A DNA stretch of 26,151 nt from HRBIN12 sp035762085 (GTDB lineage Bacteria > Actinomycetota > UBA4738 > HRBIN12): contig DASTPT010000122.1 in NCBI GenBank assembly GCA_035762085.1, positions 1 to 26,151 on the forward strand, read 5' to 3'. The translations under genes were made by a program, and so were the position numbers. The notes below the pieces were generated by a model. It did not search any database. It was given only the letters and a program-made list of their open reading frames with translations, and was not told where the DNA came from. Shown here piece after piece: positions 14,592-22,185 of this stretch (position 1 is the first letter of the stretch; every line of letters begins with the position of its first letter).

Positions 14592-15409
14592 TCCAGGTCT
14601 CCGAGGCCGCTGGCATCCGCCTGTTCGTACCAGTCCTCGGCGGCCCGCGCGACGCGAAGGTCCACGCCCCGGCGCTCGGCCGCGTCCAGGATCAGACGCG
14701 CGTCCTTGAGCATCAGCGAGAGCCGGAAGCTCGGGTCGTACACGCCGCTCTCGATCTTGTCGAGCTTCGCCTCGAGCGCCGGACCGATCCTCGAGCCGAG
14801 AAGGACCGGCACCGACCGCTGACGCTCCAGGCCGAGCGCGTCGGCCAACGCGAGCGCCTCGCCGACGAGCGACATCATCCCGGACAGCGTCGAGTTCGCG
14901 ACCAGCTTCATCGCGGCGCCCGAACCCCGCGGGCCGAGATGCATCGGCGTGCCGAACGCGGCGAGCACGTCGCGCCACCGGGAGAACGAGGCCTCGCTCG
15001 CGCCGACGAACACCTTGAGGCTGCCGTCCGCGGCGTTCGAGACGCTGCCCAGCACCGGGGCGTCGATCAGCTCCACGCCCTGCGGCATCCGTGCCGCGAC
15101 GGCGGCGATGGCATCGGGCCCGATCGTGGACATGTCGATCACGGTGGCGCCCGCCCCGACGGCGCCGCCGAGGCCGTCCGGGCCGAACAGCACGTCCTCG
15201 AGCGCCGCCTGCGCCGTGACCATCGTGATCGAGCCCTCGGCGTCCCGGACCGCGTCCGCGGGCGTGTCGGCGATCCTCGCTCGGCCGGCGAACGGTTCGG
15301 CCTTCTCGCGCGAGCGGTTCCACACCGCGACCTCGTGCCCCGCCTCGATCAGCCGGGCGGCCATCGGCGCGCCCATCGCACCCAACCCGAGGAACGCCAG
15401 TCGCGTCAT
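14546..15409 (-). CDS. NAD(P)-dependent beta-hydroxyacid dehydrogenase (3-hydroxyisobutyrate dehydrogenase family)
   Basis: 287 residues. The N-terminal Rossmann fold starts with FLGLGAMGAPMAARL and is followed by AVWNRSREKA, where the Arg/Ser after the second strand favours NADP(H). The segment DMSTIGPD and the substrate loop DAPVLGSVSNAADGSL replace the usual DAPVSGG. Catalytic K168 lies in GSGAAMKLVANS at the start of the all-helical C-terminal domain. This family reduces or oxidises short beta-hydroxy acids or semialdehydes (3-hydroxyisobutyrate, tartronate semialdehyde, glyoxylate/succinic semialdehyde), and the altered substrate loop prevents a specific call. ATG 15409 is supported by a GGAGGAGG ribosome site 6-7 nt upstream; longer frames are Arg-rich. 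It is divergent from the flavodoxin gene, with a 155-bp space between. Confidence 0.9.
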   Translation of the reverse strand: MTRLAFLGLGAMGAPMAARLIEAGHEVAVWNRSREKAEPFAGRARIADTPADAVRDAEGSITMVTAQAALEDVLFGPDGLGGAVGAGATVIDMSTIGPDAIAAVAARMPQGVELIDAPVLGSVSNAADGSLKVFVGASEASFSRWRDVLAAFGTPMHLGPRGSGAAMKLVANSTLSGMMSLVGEALALADALGLERQRSVPVLLGSRIGPALEAKLDKIESGVYDPSFRLSLMLKDARLILDAAERRGVDLRVARAAEDWYEQADASGLGDLDYSAVVAEITGRPGA

Positions 15410-15564
15410 CGTGATCCTCCTCCGTCTCTCGACCTCGCCGCCGTGATGCCCCGATGCTCTCAGGTCCCGTGACCACGGCCCCACGGCCGGCGGTCCGTCC
15501 GACCCTCTCGCCCGGGGCCCCGAGCGCGGAGCATCGGAAGGGACGGGCTCGAGGGGAGGATGCG

Positions 15565-16101
15565 ATGAAGGCGCTGGTGATCTACGAGTCGATGTTCGGG
15601 AACACGGCCGACATGGGTGAGGCGGTCGCGGCCGCCCTCGCGCGCCACGGGATCGAGACCGAGTCCGGGCCCCTCTCGCGGTTCGACGCCCGGGCGCTCG
15701 CCGAGGCCGACCTCCTGGTCGTGGGCGGTCCGACGCACGCCCACGGCATGAGCTCCGCGAACTCGCGCAAGTCGGCGGTCGAGGACAAGCGGTACCCCCC
15801 GGACCGACAGCCCGACGCGGGACCCGGCATCCGCGAGTGGCTGAACGACCTGCCCCCGGGGAACGGCCGGCCCGCGGCCGCGTTCGACACCCGGCTCCTC
15901 AAGCCGCGGTGGCTCACCGGCTCCGCCGCCAAGGGCATCGCCGCCCGGCTCGAGGGCCACGGGTACCGGCTCCTGACCGAGCCCGAGAGCTTCTTCGTGA
16001 CGACCCAGCACCGCCTCGAGGAGGGCCAGGCCGACCGCGCGACCTCGTGGGGCGATCAGCTCGCGGACCTGGCGTCGGCGAGCGCGTCGCACGGCGCCTG
16101 A
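15565..16101 (+). CDS. Flavodoxin-domain protein
   Basis: 178 residues. It opens with MKALVIYESMFGNTADMGEAVA, where S-M-F-G-N-T is the FMN phosphate loop of flavodoxins. Next comes LLVVGGPTHAHGMSS, the second flavin-contact loop, and a C-terminal YRLLTEPESFFV strand. An insertion (RKSAVEDKRYPPDRQP...) after the second loop and the lack of a fused reductase make it a free-standing flavodoxin-like protein. It may carry electrons or act as a small quinone reductase, and the partner is not known. ATG 15565 is preceded by GAGGGGAGG. The next gene converges with it, leaving 20 bp between the stops and no room for a separate terminator. Confidence 0.88.
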   Translation: MKALVIYESMFGNTADMGEAVAAALARHGIETESGPLSRFDARALAEADLLVVGGPTHAHGMSSANSRKSAVEDKRYPPDRQPDAGPGIREWLNDLPPGNGRPAAAFDTRLLKPRWLTGSAAKGIAARLEGHGYRLLTEPESFFVTTQHRLEEGQADRATSWGDQLADLASASASHGA

Positions 16102-16121
16102 GCGCTCCGTGAGGGCAGTCC

Positions 16122-19100
16122 TCAGCCCTCGGCCGGCACGCCGAGGCGCTCGAGGATCTCGCGCGCGCGGGTTCGCGAGGCCTCCGAGCCCGTCAGGCGG
16201 GCGTGGCCGAGGAGGGCCATCGCCTCCTCGAACCGGTCGCCGAAGTCGCCGAGTTCCTCCGCGACGGTCGCGTACATCTCCGCCGCGGCCGGCTCGGTTC
16301 GCGCCTCGGCGAGCATCGCCCGAGCGGCGTCGTGCAGCAGGCGATCGCGCCGGACGCTCGGTTCGGTAGCGTCCGCGAGGCGCTCGGCCAGGTCGAGCCG
16401 GTTCACCGCGAGCGACAGTCGCACCGCCCGAGCCAGCTGCGCGGCCCGGTACTCGGACGCGACCCCCTCGGTCGCCGCCTCGAAGGCCTCGAGCCGCCGC
16501 CCGACCGCCTCGAGGTCGCCGTCGACGAGCGCGATCGCCGCGGCCGCCACGAGGGCGGGCGCGACGGCGTGGAGTTCCTGGATCCGCTCCGCGAGCTCGA
16601 CCAGCTCGTCGGGATCGACGACATCCTCGCGGCGTCCCCGCGTGAGGAGTACGTGCGACCGCATCACGTTGGCGGCGACCGCCACCGCCGGGTCGACCAG
16701 ACCGGTGGGCGCCGCGAGGAGCTCCTCGCTCCACTCGAGCACGCGGTCCCAGTCGCCCTGGTCGAACAAGGCCGAGAGCGCCCCCGCCTTCGTGTAGGTC
16801 GCCTGGGACTGAACGTTCCGTCGCTCCGCCAGATCGAGCGCCGTCTCCCACTCGGCGAGCCCCGACGCGGTGCCCTCGATCGCCCACCGCCACTCGGCGA
16901 GGTAGTTGCGGGACGTCACCACGTCGCCCACGGACCCGCCGTCCTCGGACCGCCGGAGCGCGTCCTCCAGATCGGCCAGCCCACCGGCGAGGTCGCCCGT
17001 CGAGCACCGTGCATCACCCCGGAGATGCAGCGACATGACCGCGATCTCGTCGCGATCGTCCTCGAGCAGCGCGAGGGCACGGTCGGCGAACACGACCGCG
17101 CCCCCGGTGTCACCGGCGAACAGTTCCTCCTGGGCGCGGTACGCGTACGCGCGCGCGAGCGCTCGTCCCGGCGGGAGGCGCTCGAGCACCTCGACCGCCT
17201 CGGCCAGGACGGCGCGAGCCCGCTCGGTCTGCCCCGCGGCGCCGACCTGGGTCCCCACGCGTGTGAGCCACTCGCCGATCGCGGCCTGGTCGGCTCGTCG
17301 TCGCGCGATCTCGAGTCCCTCGAGGTACCGGTCGAGAACGTCCTCGGCGGGCAGCAGGCCGGCGCGGCGAGCGGCGTTCGCCGAGCGCCACAGCACCTGC
17401 TCCCGGTCGTCTTCCGACGGCGCCAGCGCGAGCGCGCGCTCGAACAGCGCGAAGGCTGCCGCCGGATCCACACGCGCGGCTCGGTCGCCGGCGATCGTGA
17501 GCCATCGCACCGCGGGCCCCCGCGCGGCGTCCGCGACGGCCGTCTCTCGCGCGGCCCCGCCGAGCTCGGCCGCCATCGCGTAGTGGCGGGCGAGGGATTC
17601 GGCCCATTCGTCGGCGCGTTCGCCGACCGTCCGCTCGAGCCACGCGCCGGCCGCCAGGTGCCGGCGCGCCCGCGTCGCGCGTGGGAGTCGCGCGTACGCC
17701 ACCTCGCGGACCAGCGCGTGCGTGAACCCGTACGCGTCGAGACCGGGAAGGGTCGAGGCGCGACCCTCCAACAGCCCGCGGCCGACCAGCTCCGCGACGC
17801 CGTGACCGACATCCTCCGGCGGGCGCTCGCCGACGGCCGCGAGCGCGTCGGTCCACACCTCGTCGCCGAGGACGGCCGCGTCCGGCGCCAGCGAGCGCCA
17901 CCCGACCGGCATCGCGTCCAGGCGCGCGGCGATGACCGCCTGCACGGACCCGGGGACGACGAGCTCGGCGAGCTCCGGCCGCTCCCCCTCGGCGACCATC
18001 CGGGCGATCTCGATCGCGTACAGCGGGTTCCCGCCGGCGCGCTCGATCACCGCCGCGGTCACCTCGTCCGACAGGGCCGCCTCGAGCCCCGAGGCGCCGA
18101 GGAGCCGCCGCGTCTCGTCGTCCGCGAGCGCGTCGAGGGAGAGCACCGCCGCGGTTCCCCACGCGTCCGGCCCGCTGCTCGGGTCCGGTCGCGCCGTAGC
18201 CACGATCAGCACGGGCCGGCCCGCGAGCAGCTCGACCGTTCCGCGCAGCACGTCGAGGAGCGCCGGCGCGGCGAGGTGGAGGTCCTCGAGCGCCAGCAGG
18301 AGGGGGCGCTCCGCCGCCGCGGCGGCGAGGACGGTGGCCCACGCCCGGGCCAGCTCGTCCGGCGCGATCACCGATCCGTCGCGCGCCGGCTCGAGCGCGA
18401 GCACGGCCTCGAGCGACTCGGACAGCCAGCGACGATCCTCGCGCTCGTCCTCCACGCCGGAGGCGAGCGCCTCGACCCGGGCCACGCCGGTCGCCGCGTC
18501 GTCCGTCGGCTCGATCCCCGCGAGCGCGCGGATCGTCTGCTCGACCGGCGCGAACGTCACGCCCTCGCCGTACGGGGCACACGTGGCGGAGAGCCGACGC
18601 GCCCGACGGCCGAGCCGGCGCGCGAGCTCGGCCGTCAGGCGGGTCTTCCCGACGCCGGCCTCCGCGACCACCGTGACGACCCGGGAGGTGCCCTCGCGAT
18701 CGACGCGGTCGAACTCCGCCAGGAGCCACGCGAGCTCGCGCTCCCGGCCGACGAACGGGGAACGCTCGGGCTGGGGCGCGCGCCGCCCGGCCACGACGCG
18801 CCAGACCCGGAGCGGCTCGCTCTTGCCCTTCACGGCGCTGGGCGCGAGCGCCTCGACCTCGAACGCGTCGCCCAGGGCGCGGAGCGTCGTCTCGCCGACG
18901 ACCACAGAGTCGCGTGGCGCGAGGGACTGCATCCTCGACGCGGTGTTCACGACGTCGCCCGCGACCGCCTCACCGACCTGCGGACCGGCGCCGAACGACA
19001 CGACCGCCTCTCCGGTGTTGACGGCGACCCGCACGGCCAGCTGCGGGTCGTCCCGACGCAGCTCCTCCACCGACCCGAGGATCCGCAGCGCCGCCCGGAC

Positions 19101-19421
19101 GGCGCGGACCGGATCGTCCTCGTGCGCGACCGGCGCGCCGAACACGCCCATCACGGCGTCGCCGATGAACTTGTCGAGGGTGCCGCCGAACCGCTCGAGG
19201 TCCTCCTTCACCCGACGGTGGAACGGGACGAGCGTACGGCGGACGTCCTCCGGGTCCGCGTGGTCGGAGCGCTCGGTGAATCCGACCAGATCGACGAAGA
19301 GGATCGTGACGACCCGGCGCTCCTCGACCGCCGGCGGTCGGGCCTCGAGCGGGTTCCCGCAGAACGGGCAGAAGCGAGCGCCGGCGGGCGCCTGGGCTCC
19401 GCACGAGGAGCATCGGTCCAC
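16122..19421 (-). CDS. Zinc-ribbon - class III cyclase - AAA ATPase - TPR protein (third copy)
   Basis: 1099 residues. One zinc ribbon (C4, C7, C18, C21) precedes a cyclase domain (about 32-200) with metal aspartates D44 (LFVDLVGF) and D88 (DKFIGDAVMGVFG) and GDVVNTASR intact. The ATPase has Walker A AEAGVGKT (K259) and a Walker B-like LLLALEDLHLA. The C-terminal half is TPR-like, Ala/Glu/Arg-rich. The ATPase region differs clearly from the other two copies, so this is an older paralogue. The role is inferred as nucleotide-cyclase signalling gated by ATP and TPR-bound ligand. GTG 19421 gives the first zinc cysteine pair and lies 6 nt from a TANNNT hexamer. It is downstream of the sugar dehydrogenase on the same strand, 43 bp away, with its own promoter in the gap. 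Confidence 0.94.
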   Translation of the reverse strand: MDRCSSCGAQAPAGARFCPFCGNPLEARPPAVEERRVVTILFVDLVGFTERSDHADPEDVRRTLVPFHRRVKEDLERFGGTLDKFIGDAVMGVFGAPVAHEDDPVRAVRAALRILGSVEELRRDDPQLAVRVAVNTGEAVVSFGAGPQVGEAVAGDVVNTASRMQSLAPRDSVVVGETTLRALGDAFEVEALAPSAVKGKSEPLRVWRVVAGRRAPQPERSPFVGRERELAWLLAEFDRVDREGTSRVVTVVAEAGVGKTRLTAELARRLGRRARRLSATCAPYGEGVTFAPVEQTIRALAGIEPTDDAATGVARVEALASGVEDEREDRRWLSESLEAVLALEPARDGSVIAPDELARAWATVLAAAAAERPLLLALEDLHLAAPALLDVLRGTVELLAGRPVLIVATARPDPSSGPDAWGTAAVLSLDALADDETRRLLGASGLEAALSDEVTAAVIERAGGNPLYAIEIARMVAEGERPELAELVVPGSVQAVIAARLDAMPVGWRSLAPDAAVLGDEVWTDALAAVGERPPEDVGHGVAELVGRGLLEGRASTLPGLDAYGFTHALVREVAYARLPRATRARRHLAAGAWLERTVGERADEWAESLARHYAMAAELGGAARETAVADAARGPAVRWLTIAGDRAARVDPAAAFALFERALALAPSEDDREQVLWRSANAARRAGLLPAEDVLDRYLEGLEIARRRADQAAIGEWLTRVGTQVGAAGQTERARAVLAEAVEVLERLPPGRALARAYAYRAQEELFAGDTGGAVVFADRALALLEDDRDEIAVMSLHLRGDARCSTGDLAGGLADLEDALRRSEDGGSVGDVVTSRNYLAEWRWAIEGTASGLAEWETALDLAERRNVQSQATYTKAGALSALFDQGDWDRVLEWSEELLAAPTGLVDPAVAVAANVMRSHVLLTRGRREDVVDPDELVELAERIQELHAVAPALVAAAAIALVDGDLEAVGRRLEAFEAATEGVASEYRAAQLARAVRLSLAVNRLDLAERLADATEPSVRRDRLLHDAARAMLAEARTEPAAAEMYATVAEELGDFGDRFEEAMALLGHARLTGSEASRTRAREILERLGVPAEG

Positions 19422-19427
19422 CCGCCG

Positions 19428-19433
19428 AGTCTA
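19428..19433 (-). promoter_or_regulatory. -10 hexamer TAGACT, leaderless start of the third cyclase gene
   Basis: Read on the minus strand, TAGACT ends 6 nt before GTG 19421. It lies between the sugar-dehydrogenase stop and the cyclase start, so the cyclase can be transcribed on its own. Confidence 0.5.
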
Positions 19434-19464
19434 TGGCCGCGCGCCGTCGCGGCCGCAGGTCCGA

Positions 19465-20715
19465 CTACCCCGCGACGAGGCGGTACACGGGTCCCGAGAG
19501 CGACAGCGCGTACAGCTCGCCCTCGGCGTCCTCGCCGAACGACGCGAGGTTCTCGACCACCGGCCCGAGCGCGCGGTGCCCGCGCGCCGCCCCGTCCCGG
19601 AACACGAAGGCCTCCAGACGCCCGCGGCAGAAGTCGCCGAACACGTACGCGCCCCGCATCGCCGGGATCTCCTCGCCCCGGTAGACGTAGCCGCCGGTCA
19701 CGGCGCAGACGCCGCCGTCGTGCGGGTACTCGAACACGGGGCGCACCGCGTCGTCCGCCGGTCCGCCCTCGTACGGATGCGAGCCCTCGAGGCGATCCCA
19801 GCCGTAGTCCAGGCCGCCGCCCGAGCCCGCGGGCTCGACGTCGATCTCCTCCCACGTGCCCTGCCCCACGTCGCCGATCCACAGATCGCCCGACTCCCGG
19901 TCGAACGAGAAGCGCCACGGGTTCCGCAGGCCGTAGGCCCAGATCTCCGGGCGCGCGTTCGCCCGGCCGACGAACGGGTTGTCGGGCGGGATCGCGTACC
20001 GCCCGTCTCCCGAGCCCCGCGGCTGGATCCGGAGGATCTTGCCGAGCAACGTCGAGAGCGACTCGGCGTTGTCGTCCGGGTCCCCGGCGCTCCCGCCGTC
20101 GCCGAGCGCCACGTACAGGTACCCGTCGGGACCGAACGCGAGCTGGCCGCCGTTGTGGTTCGAGAACGGCTGATCGACGAACAGGATCTGGCGCTCGCTG
20201 CCCGGGTCCACGCCCGTGTCGGTCACCGCGAACTCCAGGACGCGCGTGTCGCCCTGGGGATCGGTCAGGTCGACGTACAGGAAGTCCCCGTCGGGCGAGA
20301 ACGCGAGACCGAGGAGCCCCTGCTCGGACCCGAGCGAGACCCGGCCGCGGAGATCCAGCACGGGTCTCGCGTCGCCGCCCTCCCCGAGCGCGACGACGCG
20401 CCCGACCTTCTCCGCCACGTACAGCGCGGGATCTCCCGGCCGCACCGCCATCGCGACCGGCTGCTCGAGCACCGCCACGCGCCGGAGCCCGATGCGCGCG
20501 TCCGCGAGCCCCGGCGACCGCGACGGCGTGCCGATCGTCGGCGAGGTGGGGCCGGCGGGCGCGGGCGGCGGGGTCGTGCGCTCGAGGACGGCCTCGGGCT
20601 CCGACGTACACGCGCCGACGAGCACGCCGACGGTCAGGAGCGACCCGATGAGCCGCCGGCCCGCCCGTCGTGGCGACGGCTCACCCGAGACGGAGCGGCG
20701 ACCCGGACATGTCAC
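19465..20715 (-). CDS. PQQ-type soluble sugar (glucose/sorbosone) dehydrogenase lipoprotein
   Basis: 416 residues. An Arg-rich start, a hydrophobic stretch (IGSLLTVGVLVGAC) and a lipobox cysteine at about residue 36 mark an exported lipoprotein. A Thr/Pro-rich spacer follows, and then the six-bladed GSDH propeller: AVRPGDPALYVAEKVGRV, GLLGLAFSPDGDFLYV, SNHNGGQLAFGPDGYLYVALGDGG (H187 is the likely catalytic base), IWAYGLRNPWRFSFD, and IGDVGQGTWEEID. Family members oxidise aldose sugars or related alcohols using PQQ, though many homologues bind no cofactor. No PQQ biosynthesis gene is in the window, so cofactor use is unproven. GTG 20715 is chosen because a TANNNT hexamer lies 6 nt upstream. 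Confidence 0.9.
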   Translation of the reverse strand: MTCPGRRSVSGEPSPRRAGRRLIGSLLTVGVLVGACTSEPEAVLERTTPPPAPAGPTSPTIGTPSRSPGLADARIGLRRVAVLEQPVAMAVRPGDPALYVAEKVGRVVALGEGGDARPVLDLRGRVSLGSEQGLLGLAFSPDGDFLYVDLTDPQGDTRVLEFAVTDTGVDPGSERQILFVDQPFSNHNGGQLAFGPDGYLYVALGDGGSAGDPDDNAESLSTLLGKILRIQPRGSGDGRYAIPPDNPFVGRANARPEIWAYGLRNPWRFSFDRESGDLWIGDVGQGTWEEIDVEPAGSGGGLDYGWDRLEGSHPYEGGPADDAVRPVFEYPHDGGVCAVTGGYVYRGEEIPAMRGAYVFGDFCRGRLEAFVFRDGAARGHRALGPVVENLASFGEDAEGELYALSLSGPVYRLVAG

Positions 20716-20721
20716 GCATCC

Positions 20722-20727
20722 AGGCTA
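20722..20727 (-). promoter_or_regulatory. -10 hexamer TAGCCT, leaderless start of the sugar dehydrogenase gene
   Basis: On the minus strand TAGCCT ends 6 nt before GTG 20715. It is back to back with the TACACT promoter of the divergent hydrolase-cyclase gene, about 70 bp away. Confidence 0.5.
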
Positions 20728-20793
20728 CCGACGCCCCGCCGAACGATGGCCATCGCGCGAGCGCCGGCGAACTCGCCTGCGGCTCCTCCCGCA

Positions 20794-20799
20794 TACACT
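20794..20799 (+). promoter_or_regulatory. -10 hexamer TACACT, leaderless start of the hydrolase-cyclase gene
   Basis: TACACT ends 6 nt before GTG 20806. The choice of this GTG removes a long non-conserved upstream reading frame that runs through DNA antisense to other genes. Confidence 0.5.
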
Positions 20800-20805
20800 C
20801 GCGCC

Positions 20806-22137
20806 GTGCGCTCGGAGGAGATCGCATATGCCGACAGCGGCGAACTGCAGATCGCCTATCGCGTCCTCGGCGAGGGCGACCTGGACGTGGTCTTCGCGTT
20901 CGACTGGGCGAGCAACCTCGAGCTGATCTGGCAGCACCCGACGGTCGAGCGCTTCCTCCGTCGGCTCGCGTCCTTCTCGCGCCTGATCCTGTTCGACACG
21001 CGTGGCATGGGCCTGTCCGATCCCGTCGAACGCGCGTCGCCGCCCGAGGAGTGGATGGACGACGTCCGCGCCGTCATGGATGCGGTCGGCTCGGAGCGCG
21101 CGGCGATCGTCGGGCACGGTCACGGCGGACAGCTCGGGATGCTGTTCGCGGCCTCGCATCCCGAGCGCACCCACGCGCTCGTGACGATCAACGCCTTCGC
21201 GCGGCTCGCGCGGGAAGCCGACTATCCGGCGGGGATGCCCGACAGCGTGCAGCGGGCGTTCCTCGAGGGCATCCGCGAGGGGTGGGGCACGGGCGCGGCG
21301 CTGCCGATCATCGCGCCGGACCTCGCCGGGGACGAGCCGGCGACCCGCTGGTGGGCCGTCATCGAGCGTGCGAGCGGGAGTCCCCGTCGCGCCGCGATGA
21401 AGCAGCAGTTGGTCTTCGACACGGATGTGCGCCGCGCGCTCCCGACGATCGCCGTGCCGACGCTCGTCGTCCAGAGCTCGGGGAACCGCATCGTCGTGCC
21501 CGAGCACGGCCGGTACCTGGCCGAGCACATCCCGGGCGCCCGGTACCTCGAGCTCCCCGGCGGCGGACACTGGCCGTGGGCCTCCCCGGACGCGATGCCG
21601 ACGATGGACGCGATCGAGGAGTTCCTCACGGGGACGCGCGCGAACCTCGGCGCGGATCGGGTGCTGGCGACGGTGGCGTTCACGGACATCGTGGACTCGA
21701 CGCGTCTGGCCGCCGAGCTCGGCGACCGGCGTTGGCGCGAGCTGCTCGAGACGCACGACTCCGTCGCGCGCCGCGAGATCGACGCCGCGCGCGGCCGCCT
21801 GGTGAAGACGACGGGCGACGGGCTCCTCGCCACCTTCGACGGCCCGGCGCGGGCGATCCGCGCGGTCCTGGCGCTCGAGCAGACGCTCGCACCGCTCGGC
21901 CTGGAGATCCGCGGCGGCCTCCATGCTGGCGAGGTGGAGGTCCGCGGCCAGGACATCGGCGGCATCGCGGTGCACATCGGATCGCGGGTGGCGGCGCTCG
22001 CACGCCCGGGCGAGGTCCTCGTGTCCTCGACGGTGAAGGATCTCGTCGCCGGGAGCGGGCTGCGCTTCGAGGACCGTGGAGGTCATGCCCTGAAGGGCGT
22101 CCCCGGCGAGTGGCGCCTGTTCGCGCTCGCCACTTGA
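20806..22137 (+). CDS. Alpha/beta-hydrolase-fold (degenerate) - class III nucleotide cyclase fusion
   Basis: 443 residues. Residues 1-280 are an alpha/beta-hydrolase fold: a DTRGMGLSD oxyanion-region segment, the strand-elbow AAIVGHGHGGQLGMLFAA, and a final PGGGHWPW. The nucleophile position, usually Ser in G-x-S-x-G, is G105 (GHGHGG). The acid position, usually G-D, is N227 (SSGNRIVVP). Only H255 of the triad remains. Residues 285-443 are a class III cyclase with both metal aspartates, D294 (AFTDIVDST) and D338 (TTGDGLLATF), a Lys before the second, and VHIGSR, where the usual transition-state Asn is His. The hydrolase part is thus probably a ligand sensor that controls cyclase output. The protein is cytoplasmic, with no signal or membrane segment. 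Confidence 0.92.
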   Translation: MRSEEIAYADSGELQIAYRVLGEGDLDVVFAFDWASNLELIWQHPTVERFLRRLASFSRLILFDTRGMGLSDPVERASPPEEWMDDVRAVMDAVGSERAAIVGHGHGGQLGMLFAASHPERTHALVTINAFARLAREADYPAGMPDSVQRAFLEGIREGWGTGAALPIIAPDLAGDEPATRWWAVIERASGSPRRAAMKQQLVFDTDVRRALPTIAVPTLVVQSSGNRIVVPEHGRYLAEHIPGARYLELPGGGHWPWASPDAMPTMDAIEEFLTGTRANLGADRVLATVAFTDIVDSTRLAAELGDRRWRELLETHDSVARREIDAARGRLVKTTGDGLLATFDGPARAIRAVLALEQTLAPLGLEIRGGLHAGEVEVRGQDIGGIAVHIGSRVAALARPGEVLVSSTVKDLVAGSGLRFEDRGGHALKGVPGEWRLFALAT

Positions 22138-22138
22138 G

Positions 22139-22172
22139 CTTGCGTCTGCCTTGCGCTTGCGGTTCGCTTGCG
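22139..22172 (+). repeat. Iterated CTTGCG hexamers (four copies) over the toxin-antitoxin promoter
   Basis: CTTGCG occurs at 22139, 22150, 22156 and 22167, giving steps of 11, 6 and 11 bp, so the pair of copies repeats with a 17-bp period. The array covers the -35 region and ends 1 bp before the -10. It is a candidate operator for autoregulation by the HTH antitoxin encoded next. Confidence 0.5.
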
Positions 22173-22179
22173 GTATCAT
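22151..22179 (+). promoter_or_regulatory. Promoter TTGCGC-N17-TATCAT of the Xre-RES operon
   Basis: A -35-like TTGCGC (22151-22156) and TATCAT (22174-22179) are separated by 17 nt. The hexamer ends 6 nt before GTG 22186, so the antitoxin mRNA is predicted leaderless. Confidence 0.55.
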
Positions 22180-22185
22180 CGGACC

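Noticed and set aside
15463..15474. GGTCCCGTGACC in the dehydrogenase/flavodoxin divergent region as a third DosR-like box
   Set aside because: The core is GGTC-N4-GACC and not GGGAC-N4-GTCCC, and it shares none of the flanking sequence of the two real elements.
10929..15476. Minus-strand open frame of about 1500 codons opposite the second cyclase gene
   Set aside because: It is antisense to a gene with clear catalytic motifs, has Arg/Leu/Glu/Gly-rich low-complexity composition and no recognisable domain. Long shadow frames are expected at this GC content.
16203..20651. Plus-strand open frame of about 1480 codons opposite the third cyclase and sugar dehydrogenase genes
   Set aside because: Same reason: Arg-rich, no motif, exactly complementary to two well-supported genes.
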